DNA of 64,000 nt from an uncultured Bacteroidota bacterium (GCA_937894725.1 CALAYL010000094.1:1-64000), one strand, 5' to 3'; shown: positions 1-9,242, counted from the first letter of the stretch. The notes: generated by a model not told the origin, from the sequence alone. Made by a program: numbers and translations.

Positions 1-14
1 AATAGGGCGAATAT

Positions 15-515
15 TTACTCAGGAAGTCCATAATACTTACATACTGCTTTGTAGTCGCTATAATCTACTGGGTCTTTTTTGCCGTAAATTTTACTAATAT
101 TTATACCTACAATTTTTACGCTGTCGTATATCTCACCACTTCCTGATACTTTTTTTATGTTTATTGCTTGACTAACGCCAGGTTTTGTTTCAGTGTAAAA
201 TCGGTATTCAGATGACCCGTTCGCGCAGAAACCTGGAACTTGGTAAGTGAGTGAGCCGTTGTAGAGTAAATATGCAAGCCACGTATATTTATTAAAGCTA
301 TCCTCCGTCATTGTAATATTTCGAATCACATCAGAATTTACTGAAAAGTCATTTCCAGCAAATTTGTACAATATGACATTAGCATTACCGTCTTTACCGT
401 TGGTACCAGCTGGACCAGCGGGGCCTGCCTCTTTCTTACATGATGAAATTAAAAATAGCGTGCCTAGTAGAGCTACTCCCAAAGAAAAAGAGCAGATTTT
501 TTTTGTAGTTTTCAT
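15..515 (-). CDS. Collagen-like-repeat lipoprotein, function unknown
   Basis: This 166-residue protein has a lipoprotein signal: a basic N-terminus, a hydrophobic run and a lipobox ending LISSC with the lipidated Cys at residue 26. Right after it, residues 29-43 hold about four Gly-X-Y triplets (GPAGPAGTNGKDG), a short collagen-like linker common in Bacteroidota surface lipoproteins. The remaining ~120 residues are polar and beta-rich with no motif I recognise. The protein should sit on an outer-membrane leaflet. It is divergent from the TPR-HTH regulator that starts about 135 bases away, but nothing in the sequence links the two functionally. The start is chosen because the signal peptide begins exactly there. 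Confidence 0.8.
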   Translation of the reverse strand: MKTTKKICSFSLGVALLGTLFLISSCKKEAGPAGPAGTNGKDGNANVILYKFAGNDFSVNSDVIRNITMTEDSFNKYTWLAYLLYNGSLTYQVPGFCANGSSEYRFYTETKPGVSQAINIKKVSGSGEIYDSVKIVGINISKIYGKKDPVDYSDYKAVCKYYGLPE

Positions 516-651
516 AACTGTTTGTTTTAAATTTTAAAAAATTGATAATGCAAATACACTTCTTTTGTAGGTTACATCCACTCTACATTTACACTACAAA
601 GAAAGAAATACACATTTTCAATCAATTCAAACTAGCATATTTGTATCTGTC

Positions 652-2265
652 ATGAACCTAAAGCAAAATTCACAACAACTATTTGACGAAACAGCGAAAG
701 CTCTGCGAACAGCTATATTTACACCACAGCGAAATAGTTTTTTAGAGGAACTGTATGGGTTAAAAAAAAGAGATTTAGCACATCACCAAAAACCTTTGTT
801 TGATTTGTTCTTAAACCTAAAATACTTTACAAAGGGAGATTATCAAACCTTTGTCCGCCACCAAGAGGGGTTGCTTGACAAATTACACCTCCAGGAAGAG
901 CACCAGTTTTTTAAACAAGTAGGGAAGTTTTATTTGGCTATTGCTTTCAACATTTTAGGAAAATACAAACTGGCATTGCCCCTCATGCAAGAGGTGGCAT
1001 CAGCAGCCGAAGATAAGGGATACGAAAGGCTTTCAGCAGAAGTTGATACTGGGCTAGGTCATATTTTTTCGGAATTTGGTTATCTACGCATTGCCTTATT
1101 ATATTTTGAAAAATCTCAACAGTATGCATTCAAAAACCAATTGGAGAATCTGATTATAAATAATGGATTTGGATTGGTTAAATTATATGTTGATGATGAT
1201 AAAATGAGAAAAGCCTCTCTGGCACTAGAGCAGATATCTCCTTGTTTAATTAATACGGACACATTGCCTTTAAAGTTAAATTTCCTAAGGTGGGAAATAG
1301 ATATAGCTATAAGGTCAAAAGATTGGGATAAAGCTTCTAGTAAACTCGAAGTTTTTAACCAAACCAAACAAGACTTTTTTAACCCTTATTTTTTTATTAG
1401 TATCTATCTGATAGAAGCTAAAATAGCGACTCACCATGGATTGATAGAAGATGCTATCATATTATTTGAAAAAGCCATAGCCACTTCTAAAGATATAAAC
1501 TCTGATGCTGCTTTGAGTATAGTCTATAGGGATATAGCCACAGTCTTGACCCAATCTAATGCATTTGAAAAAGCCAGTGGTTATTTAAAGGACTCGCTCG
1601 ATTTAGCAATGAAAATGGAATCCAAAATTGCCCTCACCTTCACCTATCACAAAATGTACGAATTGGCTGTTTTAAAAAAAGAAACGGTTGATGCTTTAGA
1701 AGCTTTCAGACTTTATCATCACTACCATTCTCAGATGAATGAAGATGATGAAAAGCTAAATAATGAAATGATTAAATCAGTGGCTATGTTTAAAGAACAA
1801 ACCAAAATAATAGATAAACTTACATCCGAGTTGCATCGCAAATCAGATGATCTACAAGTAGCACAATATGTGCTAACACAAAAAAAACAACTACTAAGCG
1901 AGGTTGATACACTTATGCAACACATCAAGCAGGATAACAGAAAACAAAATAAAGACATTGTTACCATCCAAAAACGCATGCATGAAGCCAATATTTTTGA
2001 GCGAAGTAAAGATAATTTGACTTCTCAAATAAGTGCAGAGATTCAGAAGTGGTGCAATATGCTTTCTTCTAATCAACCTAATCTAACTAAAACTGAATTG
2101 CGTGTATGCTACTATACTTTCAAATTTTTGTCTAATAAAGAAATAGCTTCGATTTTATTTACCACTACAAAAAATGTGGAGCAACATAAGTTTAGAATAA
2201 AGAAGAAAATCGGATTTGATCAGGATATAGCCCTTTCAGACTATTTGCATGCGACTTTTGGTTAG
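652..2265 (+). CDS. TPR-repeat regulator with C-terminal LuxR-like helix-turn-helix
   Basis: A 537-residue protein. Residues ~1-350 are all-helical and carry degenerate tetratricopeptide repeats (for example 'LGHIFSEFGYLRIALLYFEK' and 'AIILFEKAIATSKDINSDAA'). Residues ~355-460 look like a coiled coil rich in K, E, Q and D. The C-terminus (~475-525) contains 'TKTELRVCYYTFKFLSNKEI' followed by 'TTKNVEQHKFRIKKKIG', the signature of a LuxR/GerE-type DNA-binding helix-turn-helix. This TPR/coiled-coil/HTH layout is a known Bacteroidota regulator type. Many relatives have a signal peptide and a membrane helix between the TPRs and the coiled coil; I see neither here, so this copy looks cytoplasmic. 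Targets and signal are unknown. Confidence 0.8.
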   Translation: MNLKQNSQQLFDETAKALRTAIFTPQRNSFLEELYGLKKRDLAHHQKPLFDLFLNLKYFTKGDYQTFVRHQEGLLDKLHLQEEHQFFKQVGKFYLAIAFNILGKYKLALPLMQEVASAAEDKGYERLSAEVDTGLGHIFSEFGYLRIALLYFEKSQQYAFKNQLENLIINNGFGLVKLYVDDDKMRKASLALEQISPCLINTDTLPLKLNFLRWEIDIAIRSKDWDKASSKLEVFNQTKQDFFNPYFFISIYLIEAKIATHHGLIEDAIILFEKAIATSKDINSDAALSIVYRDIATVLTQSNAFEKASGYLKDSLDLAMKMESKIALTFTYHKMYELAVLKKETVDALEAFRLYHHYHSQMNEDDEKLNNEMIKSVAMFKEQTKIIDKLTSELHRKSDDLQVAQYVLTQKKQLLSEVDTLMQHIKQDNRKQNKDIVTIQKRMHEANIFERSKDNLTSQISAEIQKWCNMLSSNQPNLTKTELRVCYYTFKFLSNKEIASILFTTTKNVEQHKFRIKKKIGFDQDIALSDYLHATFG

Positions 2266-2339
2266 TTTTTTTCTTTTGTGACAAGCACATCTTTACTCTA
2301 CAGATATAGACGCAAACTGTCCTTCGTTGGTGGAGGTGG

Positions 2340-2469
2340 TTGTTTTCAAAAATGAAAATCCCCCCCAAGACCCGCCTACGGGCTACAGGTTTCGACAAAC
2401 TCAGCCTCAGAGATGATCTATGACAAGAATACTAACGCCCAGTATTACTCTCCATTCGGCTCACGCTAA
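2340..2469 (+). repeat. Possible REP-like intergenic element / YD-repeat gene remnant
   Basis: The gap after the TPR-HTH gene contains 'ggtttcgacaaactcagcct', which resembles the 'tttcgacaagctcaacct' type of dispersed intergenic repeat seen in many bacterial genomes. It is followed by an open stretch at 2413-2469 that encodes MIYDKNTNAQYYSPFGSR and a stop; 'AQYYSPFG' recalls the conserved end of YD/Rhs-type repeats. The frame stays open upstream into the repeat. No larger gene is present, so this is at most a leftover fragment. Both readings are by eye and weak. Confidence 0.25.
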
Positions 2470-2539
2470 ATTAGGGACATTGATAGACTACAGATATTTT
2501 ACCTGTGGTGAGTAGTTTTACTAATACCCAAACACCAAA

Positions 2540-4168
2540 TCACTCAAAACTAAACATTGCTAATTTGCGGTCTTTTTTGTTTACAATCGTAGTTATAAAA
2601 ATATTATCGTTTACTTTTTGAGCATTATAGATGTCTATATATTCCTTATCCTGGCGAGTGTCTTTGATTTTGAATTTCTTCATATCGCCACTATTTGAGA
2701 TTGACGAGCACATTAATAACCCGCGCCCTCCAGTGCTATGTACTGCGGGAGCTTGATCGGTTTTGATATTTAAGTTTTTCTCATTATCCATGTAGAAAAT
2801 ATTTATACCCTCAGGTGTGCTCATTGCCTTATAGCCTCCTGCGCCTGTTTGTGTTTTAGGTATTTTCCTTGTCCATGCTAATTCACCTTCCGCATCTATT
2901 TTTTGAACAATAATGTCTTCATAGTGATACACCGTAACGGTATAAGAAGACCTGCCATTAGACACCGTATAGGTAGTGATGTAAAACTGCTCACCAATAA
3001 GCGTAATGGAACCCGATTCATCATAGATGATTTCTCTGAGTTTGAGATTTGTCTCTGCTACTTCATTGCCTTTGTCCTTAGTTTTTTCAATTGATTTTTG
3101 AGAACGTGTAGTTTCAAATTGTTTAACGATATCTTCGGGGATTTCATACATTCCTTTTTTAATGGGAATCAGCTTATTTTCAGAATTGTCTAAGCGTAAT
3201 AGAAATGCTCCAGCAACAGTAGTAGAAGATTGATTTATTTTGCCCGATGCCGTCTTCGCACCATAATATCCACAGATATTAACTTGTTTTTGTAAGTCTT
3301 CAAAAATATAGATTTGTTCAACGGTTCGGTCATCAAATTTAAAAGGAATAATCACTGGGCCATTTTTGCTTTTACTTTCTTTGATAATTTCGAAGTGATA
3401 ATTAATTTTATTTCCCTTTACATTTTTTTCGCTGTTATCATCATAGACTCTACATAGGTGAAGTAGATTTCCTTCGCCATCTAAATGCTCATCATAGATG
3501 TCCATCTTTTTTTCTGTATAAGGCATTTCGTATTTATTTTCCCAAAGCTTTTGGAGATCCCCATCATACATCGAAAGCGAATATTCAAGCTTGTTTTTGG
3601 CATCAATCTTAGATTTTTTAGGATACTGAATACGTACCCCTATTCGATTGCTATCGGTTGACTGAAATATACTTACATTTTGTTCGCGAGCTCCTACTGC
3701 TGGCCCAAACCATAAAACGACACCGCCTCCTGAGGAGAGGTTCAAATTAAAATCAGTTTCAGCTAGTTGCTTAGGTTTACCCACTATAGCTCCTGTACTT
3801 ATGTTTATCTGCTGTATAAATACAGCGCCTCCAGCACCCTTGCTATTTTGGCTATATAGAATAAAAGTTTTGTCTTTTATCGTAAAAAATCGCTCAAATT
3901 TTGCCCCTTTGGGTAGAGCGGTTAAATCTAGGAAGGACGTTTTCGTTTGTTTTAAATCCAAATTAAAGGATTGAAAACTGATAGATTTTTTATTCTTAAA
4001 TCCTGTTTGCACAAACCCTTTTTCTAAAGAGCCTAATATTGTCCAAGGCCAATGCCCTTTAGGGATCTGATAAGTACTGCCCGTTTTTATGACAATCTTA
4101 GGCGTTTTTCCTGCAAAGCAAAAGGTTGTAGTGGCAAAAAGTAAAAGGAGGGTAAATGCTTTTTTCAT
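2540..4168 (-). CDS. Secreted protein of unknown function
   Basis: A 542-residue protein with a clear Sec signal peptide (basic start, hydrophobic run, cleavage near 'CFAGKTPK'). The mature part is beta-rich, with repeated 'strand-turn-strand' stretches, many aromatic residues and two Gly-rich loops ('GGGVVLWFGPAVGAREQN' and 'HSTGGRGLLMCSS'), which suggests a propeller-like or lipid-binding beta fold. I do not recognise a family and see no sorting domain at the C-terminus, so it is probably periplasmic or outer-membrane associated rather than T9SS cargo. It is a single-gene unit with long gaps on both sides. Confidence 0.75.
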   Translation of the reverse strand: MKKAFTLLLLFATTTFCFAGKTPKIVIKTGSTYQIPKGHWPWTILGSLEKGFVQTGFKNKKSISFQSFNLDLKQTKTSFLDLTALPKGAKFERFFTIKDKTFILYSQNSKGAGGAVFIQQINISTGAIVGKPKQLAETDFNLNLSSGGGVVLWFGPAVGAREQNVSIFQSTDSNRIGVRIQYPKKSKIDAKNKLEYSLSMYDGDLQKLWENKYEMPYTEKKMDIYDEHLDGEGNLLHLCRVYDDNSEKNVKGNKINYHFEIIKESKSKNGPVIIPFKFDDRTVEQIYIFEDLQKQVNICGYYGAKTASGKINQSSTTVAGAFLLRLDNSENKLIPIKKGMYEIPEDIVKQFETTRSQKSIEKTKDKGNEVAETNLKLREIIYDESGSITLIGEQFYITTYTVSNGRSSYTVTVYHYEDIIVQKIDAEGELAWTRKIPKTQTGAGGYKAMSTPEGINIFYMDNEKNLNIKTDQAPAVHSTGGRGLLMCSSISNSGDMKKFKIKDTRQDKEYIDIYNAQKVNDNIFITTIVNKKDRKLAMFSFE

Positions 4169-4500
4169 ATCAATTTTTTTTCAATGTTAACATTGTTTTG
4201 GAAAATGAAAAATAAATCTTTTGTGGGTTGAATATTTGTGTTTCAAGCAGATAGAGTGACTATGTTTGCAACGGAGACCATCAACGATATTGAAAACGTT
4301 ACCCTATTGGGTTTCCCGCCATTAGAAAGCAGTTTACACCTGTTGCAACTAAGATTATGAGTATGTATCACATGCAGGTGGGGCAGTTAAATAATTATCT
4401 TCCAAAAAAATCGTAAGCTTGGTATCTTGCCGATCTAGTTTTATGTTATTTTTTATTATGAAATGATATTCTATCACTATTCATGGTATATTTATGATAG
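4169..4500. other. 332-base gap, no recognised gene
   Basis: This gap lies between two divergently transcribed genes and must hold both promoters. A near-consensus -7 box (TATATTTA, 4488-4495) lies just before the desaturase start. The middle is less AT-rich than its edges and keeps one frame open for about 43 codons on the + strand, ending with '...GFPPLESSLHLLQLRL', with no start context and no recognised homology. No tRNA-like fold or terminator was seen. Confidence 0.4.
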
Positions 4501-5559
4501 ATGAAAATATATTTCCAGCGACCCAATGCGCTTCAACATGAATTGAAAGTAGCAGTTGATGCCTATTTTTCAGAAAGAAAGCTATCCAAAAAAGGCAATT
4601 TCCAACTGCAATTGAAGGCGGTAGTTTTGATGAGTCTATTTGTGATTTTATATTCACTTTTGGTTTTTGTAACTATGCCTTGGTGGCTCAGTGTCATGCT
4701 CTGTGTGGCGTTTGGTATAGTTTTGGCATTCATAGGGTTTAATATCATGCACGATGCTTGTCATGGTAGTTTTTCGACAAACGATAAGGTAAATTACACG
4801 CTTGGGCTTACGATGAATCTTTTGGGTAGCAATGCGTTTATTTGGAAAAGAAAGCACAACGATACTCACCATATTTATACCAATATAGATGGTGTAGATG
4901 ATGATATAGTGAAGGTGCCGCTTTTTAGATGGTGCGAAACGCAGGAACGAAAATCATTTCATCGTTTTCAGCATTTATACGCATTTCCTCTCTATATGAT
5001 TACCCCTATTTTATGGGTTTTTATTTTAGATTTCATCAAATATTTCAATAAAAAAATCATCAATCAGTCTTTTAGTATAAGCAGAACAGAGCATATTGTT
5101 TTTTGGCTATCTAAAGTTTTTTATGTGTTGTTTTATGTGGCTGTACCAGTGTACTTTTTAGGCTGGACTAAGTTTTTGATTGGCTATTTGATTTACAATG
5201 CTGTGTTTGGTTTAGTGCTGTCATTGGTTTTTCAGATGGCACATGTGGTGGAGAATACGCATTTTGAAAATAGCACAATAGAGCACCCCAATATAGCCAA
5301 CGATTGGGCTACACATCAGTTGGCCACTACGACCAACTTTGCTACCGACAATATAATATGGACCTGGTGTTTAGGTGGTTTGAATTTTCAGGTAGAGCAT
5401 CATTTGTTTAGCAAAATAAGCCATGTACATTATCCCGCACTGCAAAAAATAGTAAAGCAAGTATGTGCAAAAAACAATGTTCCCTATCTCAATTATCCAA
5501 CAATGTCTAATGCCTTTTTTTCACACTATCGTTTTGTAAGAGCGATGGGTAGAGCTTAA
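4501..5559 (+). CDS. Acyl-lipid / acyl-CoA front-end-type fatty acid desaturase
   Basis: A 352-residue membrane di-iron desaturase. All three histidine boxes are present: HDACH at residues 84-88, HNDTHH at 119-124 and QVEHH at 297-301. The Q at the start of the third box is typical of the delta-5/6 'front-end' or linoleoyl-CoA desaturase group. Hydrophobic pairs around residues 42-80 and 175-250 form the membrane segments. The enzyme introduces a cis double bond in a fatty acyl chain using O2 and an electron donor, adjusting membrane fluidity. No fused cytochrome b5 is present. The gene stands alone and is followed by a convergent SDR gene. Regiospecificity cannot be read from the sequence. 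Confidence 0.92.
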   Translation: MKIYFQRPNALQHELKVAVDAYFSERKLSKKGNFQLQLKAVVLMSLFVILYSLLVFVTMPWWLSVMLCVAFGIVLAFIGFNIMHDACHGSFSTNDKVNYTLGLTMNLLGSNAFIWKRKHNDTHHIYTNIDGVDDDIVKVPLFRWCETQERKSFHRFQHLYAFPLYMITPILWVFILDFIKYFNKKIINQSFSISRTEHIVFWLSKVFYVLFYVAVPVYFLGWTKFLIGYLIYNAVFGLVLSLVFQMAHVVENTHFENSTIEHPNIANDWATHQLATTTNFATDNIIWTWCLGGLNFQVEHHLFSKISHVHYPALQKIVKQVCAKNNVPYLNYPTMSNAFFSHYRFVRAMGRA

Positions 5560-5593
5560 GAAAATCACTCCTTTGGGTTTATCAAAAAAAATG

Positions 5594-5617
5594 TTTGAGA
5601 AACAAGCGTTTCTCAAA
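5594..5617 (-). terminator. Intrinsic terminator of the SDR gene
   Basis: A perfect 10-bp stem (tttgagaaac / gtttctcaaa) with a 4-base loop lies 18 bases beyond the SDR stop codon. Read on the minus strand it is followed by 'cattttttttgat', a T-run. The desaturase on the other strand also ends just outside it and may share it. Confidence 0.75.
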
Positions 5618-5634
5618 AGATAAACTAAGTAAAA

Positions 5635-6438
5635 TTATCTCACCGCCATCTTTCGTAGCATAACTGAAAAGACAGCGGGAAAATGCCGTTTCATCCACAC
5701 CCCTAACTTTTCTTTAAAACCGCCTATTACAATTTCTTCTTTATCTTTCGATATAGCTGCTATGATTTTTTGAGCCGTAAATTCTGCGCTCAAACCTCCA
5801 GCTGTGGCAGCATCCATTTGTTTTGATGCTTCCCCATTTTCGTTAAGTGCATTTACCGATACTTGGGTATGAATAAATCCTGGACAAACCAGCAGTATTT
5901 TTATATTGTCTTCATATAGTTCTGCCCTCAAAGAATCAAAAAAGCCGTGTAGCGCATGTTTAGATGCCGCATAGCCAGACCGCCAAGGCGAACCAAATTT
6001 GCCTACGGCACTAGTGATAGTCACTATTTTGCCGCTTTTTTGAGCCACCATAGCGGGCAGCACCGCCTTAGTGAGTGCTACAGTACCTACATAATTTACT
6101 TTCATCAATCGCTCATCAACCGCCACAGCTGTTTTGATAGCCAAACTTCGCTGACTGATGCCTGCGTTGTTTATCAAGATGTCTATTTTGCCATATTGTG
6201 TCAATACTTTTTGAACCAATTCATCAAAGTTAGCTTGGTTTTCGAGGTCTAACGGCAACACGAGAATAGCAGCATTTGAGCCACTAAGTGTCGATTTCAG
6301 TTGATTGAGTTGTTCTTTTCGTCTAGCAGAGATTACTAGGTTTGCACCTGATTTGGCCAGTTCTCTTACCAGTGCCTCTCCTATACCAGAGCTAGCCCCA
6401 GTCACCCATATGGTTTTCCCTTTAAAATCGCTTTTCAT
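5635..6438 (-). CDS. Short-chain dehydrogenase/reductase (SDR)
   Basis: A 267-residue classical SDR. The cofactor motif TGASSGIG is at residues 13-20, NNAG at 90-93, and the catalytic Ser143/Tyr156/Lys160 (YAASK) are intact. 'SARRKEQL' after the second strand suggests NADP(H) preference. It resembles the DltE/DHRS7-like group acting on ketones, steroids or lipids, but the substrate is not evident. Its C-terminus ('FKEKLGVWMKRHFPAVFSVM') is hydrophobic/basic and may touch the membrane. It is convergent with the desaturase, which fits a lipid role only loosely. A TATATTTG box on the minus strand (6446-6453) lies immediately upstream, implying a very short leader. Confidence 0.9.
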   Translation of the reverse strand: MKSDFKGKTIWVTGASSGIGEALVRELAKSGANLVISARRKEQLNQLKSTLSGSNAAILVLPLDLENQANFDELVQKVLTQYGKIDILINNAGISQRSLAIKTAVAVDERLMKVNYVGTVALTKAVLPAMVAQKSGKIVTITSAVGKFGSPWRSGYAASKHALHGFFDSLRAELYEDNIKILLVCPGFIHTQVSVNALNENGEASKQMDAATAGGLSAEFTAQKIIAAISKDKEEIVIGGFKEKLGVWMKRHFPAVFSVMLRKMAVR

Positions 6439-6538
6439 GTAGTGTCAAATATACAATATCTGATTTATGTTTATTGGTCGATATTTTTTTTGTCATTTAT
6501 TTATACATTCGCTTGTCTTTTAAAACTAAATTACCGAA

Positions 6539-8605
6539 ATGAAAAAACTTATAGGATTATTTATGTTGCTTTTTGTAAGTACAATTGGGCTGTATGCACA
6601 AAGCGAAAGCGCCAGTAATACTACAGCGCCTACTCCAGAGCAGTTGAGTGCTTGTAAAAACAAAAAAACCGCAAAAAAACTACTAAAGAAGGGCAGTTAC
6701 TACAATGCCGTGCAGTATCTTGAGGCGGGCGCAGAAAAAAAGCCTAAGAGTAAATTTTTTCCTAAAACGATTGCACCTACAGAGATGACTTTGCGCGATT
6801 ATAAGTCTGCTAATAAATGGTACAAAGTATTGGTAGATAAAGATTCTACCAAACATCGTAAGCCTACTTATCTATTTGACTACGCTATGACACAAAAATA
6901 TTTAGGAGAATACGAAGCATCTATAGCTACCTTTAAAAAGTATATAGAATATGCAAAAGACGATGATGTGTCTGTAGAGTTAAAGAAGCGTGCTAAACGT
7001 GAAATCGAAGGCAGCAAAAGAGGGATTTATTACAGAGATTCTGTAGAAAAACGGGCTTTTGTCGTAAAACACATGGATGCCAACATCAATCAACCATACA
7101 CGGACTTTTCGCCATTGCTCAAAGGAGACGATGTGATGTATTTCGGCTCATTGAAATCAGATGAAGTGATTTCAGAAAAGAAAGGCATGGAGAAATTTGC
7201 AAAATATGCACGAATTTATAAATCTGTTCGTTCGGGTGCCGATTGGTCTAAAGGCGAAGAAATCACGAATAATGTAAATAGAGATGGTGTACATGTAGGC
7301 AACCCTACCTTTACACAAGACGGCAATACCATGTACTACACAGAGTGTGTACAAGATGCGAAATTGCGCATGATGTGCAATATCTTTAAAAGCACTCTAG
7401 TGAATGGCATTTGGTCAAAAGGTGAAAATGCCGGTTCTGTCAATGACCCATTATTTAATTCTACGCAACCAGCGGTAGGTAAAAATAAAGAGGGCGAAGA
7501 TGTAGTTTATTTTGTGTCGGATAGAAATCCCGTAAAAGGACTAGATATCTATTATGCTAAGATAGGCGAGAATGGAAAATTGAGCAAAGCTCGTTCATTA
7601 GGCTCTAATGTAAACTCAAAGCTTGATGAGATGTCGCCATTTTACGATTTCAAAAACAAGACACTCTATTTTAGCTCAAATGGATGGATAAACATAGGAG
7701 GTATGGATGTGTTTAAAACTACTTGGGACTCAGGTGGCGAGTGGACAGAGCCAGAAAACCTAGGCACACCGGTCAACTCGAGTGTAGATGATATTTACTT
7801 TTCTTTAAATGACTTGAATACACGTGGATTTTTAGTGTCAAATCGCCCAGGTGGATTCGGACTAAAAAGTGAAACTTGTTGCGATGATATTTACGAAGTA
7901 AAAACAGCTAAGATATACCTAGCAGTAAAAGGAAAATTGTACGAAGAGGTAGATAGTGTAAATCAAATTTCAGAATCAGGAAATGTCGTTTTATATGATG
8001 AGCGAAATGGTTTTGAATTAGACAACTATAGCACCATCAATGGTCAATACTTTTTTGACTTAGACCCAGAAAGAGGCTACAAGATTACCTCTCGTAAAGA
8101 TGGATTTATGCCTACACAAATATTGTTTGATACCGATGGTCGAAAAAACTCAGATACCCTCGAGTTTGATTTGGTTTTGAAAACTAAACCTAATCCACTA
8201 ATAGGCCGCAAACTAGGTACTATCTACTATGAGTTTGACAAAGCGCGCATATTGCCAGAAGGTCGCGATACATTGAAAAAAGTAGCTGACATCATGAAGC
8301 AATACCCTAATGTATTGGTAAGAATAGCAGCACACACGGATAGTTTAGGTACAGAAGAGTATAATCAAAAACTATCTGAACGTAGAGGAAGTGCAGCAGC
8401 CAACTACTTTATCAATGAAATTAAAATAGACAAGTCTAGATTTGAAGTGAAAGCTTATGGCGCATTGCAGCCTATAGCTGCACCAAATACAAAAGATGGA
8501 GACAAAGATAACCCTGAGGGAAGAGCGTTGAACAGACGCACAGAATTTATCATCATCGATGATAAGTTACCAGTGCCACCAGCTGCTCCCGAAAAGAAAA
8601 AATAA
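6539..8605 (+). CDS. PorE-like TPR / beta-propeller / OmpA protein of the type IX secretion apparatus
   Basis: A 688-residue protein with a Sec signal peptide (cleavage near LYA-QSES). Domains in order: TPR-like helices at ~40-150; a PD40/WD40-like propeller at ~175-450, seen as repeated 'MYFGSLKSDE', 'VVYFVSDRNPVKGLDIYYAK', 'TLYFSSNGWINIGGMDVF'; a small carboxypeptidase-regulatory-like beta domain at ~455-545; and an OmpA C-terminal peptidoglycan-binding domain at ~560-680 with 'IAAHTDSLGTEEYNQKLSER' and the final 'NRRTEFII'. Exactly this order defines PorE of Porphyromonas gingivalis, a component that links the T9SS to the cell wall. Bacteroidota genomes hold several paralogues with this architecture, so orthology is inferred. 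A terminator follows the stop. Confidence 0.85.
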   Translation: MKKLIGLFMLLFVSTIGLYAQSESASNTTAPTPEQLSACKNKKTAKKLLKKGSYYNAVQYLEAGAEKKPKSKFFPKTIAPTEMTLRDYKSANKWYKVLVDKDSTKHRKPTYLFDYAMTQKYLGEYEASIATFKKYIEYAKDDDVSVELKKRAKREIEGSKRGIYYRDSVEKRAFVVKHMDANINQPYTDFSPLLKGDDVMYFGSLKSDEVISEKKGMEKFAKYARIYKSVRSGADWSKGEEITNNVNRDGVHVGNPTFTQDGNTMYYTECVQDAKLRMMCNIFKSTLVNGIWSKGENAGSVNDPLFNSTQPAVGKNKEGEDVVYFVSDRNPVKGLDIYYAKIGENGKLSKARSLGSNVNSKLDEMSPFYDFKNKTLYFSSNGWINIGGMDVFKTTWDSGGEWTEPENLGTPVNSSVDDIYFSLNDLNTRGFLVSNRPGGFGLKSETCCDDIYEVKTAKIYLAVKGKLYEEVDSVNQISESGNVVLYDERNGFELDNYSTINGQYFFDLDPERGYKITSRKDGFMPTQILFDTDGRKNSDTLEFDLVLKTKPNPLIGRKLGTIYYEFDKARILPEGRDTLKKVADIMKQYPNVLVRIAAHTDSLGTEEYNQKLSERRGSAAANYFINEIKIDKSRFEVKAYGALQPIAAPNTKDGDKDNPEGRALNRRTEFIIIDDKLPVPPAAPEKKK

Positions 8606-8615
8606 TTAGTTTTAA

Positions 8616-8645
8616 AAACCGCAGACTGCCTCTGCGGTTTTTTTA
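8616..8645 (+). terminator. Intrinsic terminator after the PorE-like gene
   Basis: A 10-bp stem (aaaccgcaga / tctgcggttt) with a 5-base loop is followed by a T-run of seven, ending about 20 bases before the next ATG. It separates the PorE-like gene from the EGF-like lipoprotein. Confidence 0.85.
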
Positions 8646-8666
8646 TCTTTATCGAAAGAAGCAACA

Positions 8667-9176
8667 ATGAAAATTCTAAAAATAGTATTCACTGCGTTAT
8701 GGCTTACGACCATAGCCGCATGTAGTAGTAATAAATGCAAGGATGTAAGCTGTGGGTTTAATCAAGTATGCTTGCAAGGCAACTGTGTGTGTGTAGATGG
8801 CTATGAAGGGCCAAACTGCGATGTGGCCAGTGCTCCAAAATATCAAGGGAGCTGGATAGCCTACGAAGTATGTAGCAGTGGTAGCAGCAATGGTGCTTAT
8901 TCTCCTTTTATACAATCGAGCCTCAATAACCGACCGGGCGAGTTGGTGATAAGTGGTTTTTTAAACCAATTTTCTATCATAGCCTACATACGTGGCGATG
9001 TAGATAAAACGGGTAATTTTATTGAGATACCAGAGCAGCAGCTAGGTGGAGGTGGCTCCATATATGGACAAGGGCTTTATCAGTCCAATACATCTCCCGC
9101 CCGTATCACCCTTAATCTTGAGTATTCTTTAAACTTTGAAAACAAAGCTTGTACTCATACCTTTACTAAGCAGTAG
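8667..9176 (+). CDS. Lipoprotein with an EGF-like module
   Basis: A 169-residue protein with a lipobox TIAAC (Cys19). Residues 24-51 hold six cysteines in an EGF-like pattern, ending in the typical 'CVCVDGYEGPNC'. The remaining ~115 residues are beta-rich with one late Cys. EGF-like modules are common in Bacteroidota surface lipoproteins, where they act as small disulfide-stabilised spacers; no ligand can be inferred. It follows the PorE-like gene but is cut off from it by a terminator. Confidence 0.8.
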   Translation: MKILKIVFTALWLTTIAACSSNKCKDVSCGFNQVCLQGNCVCVDGYEGPNCDVASAPKYQGSWIAYEVCSSGSSNGAYSPFIQSSLNNRPGELVISGFLNQFSIIAYIRGDVDKTGNFIEIPEQQLGGGGSIYGQGLYQSNTSPARITLNLEYSLNFENKACTHTFTKQ

Positions 9177-9242
9177 TTAAAATTATAGATTGTTTAAAAA
9201 TCAGTTTTTTGATTTAAGGCTTTGCCTTATCTTCACCACCCC

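Noticed and set aside
4262..4354. Short frame starting with ATG in the gap before the desaturase
   Set aside because: No ribosome site, no homology and no regulatory structure; reported only as a weak observation.
9222..9242. Upstream TTG start for the UvrD/PcrA gene
   Set aside because: It adds seven residues (MPYLHHP) not expected before the Q-motif, and a normal ATG follows.
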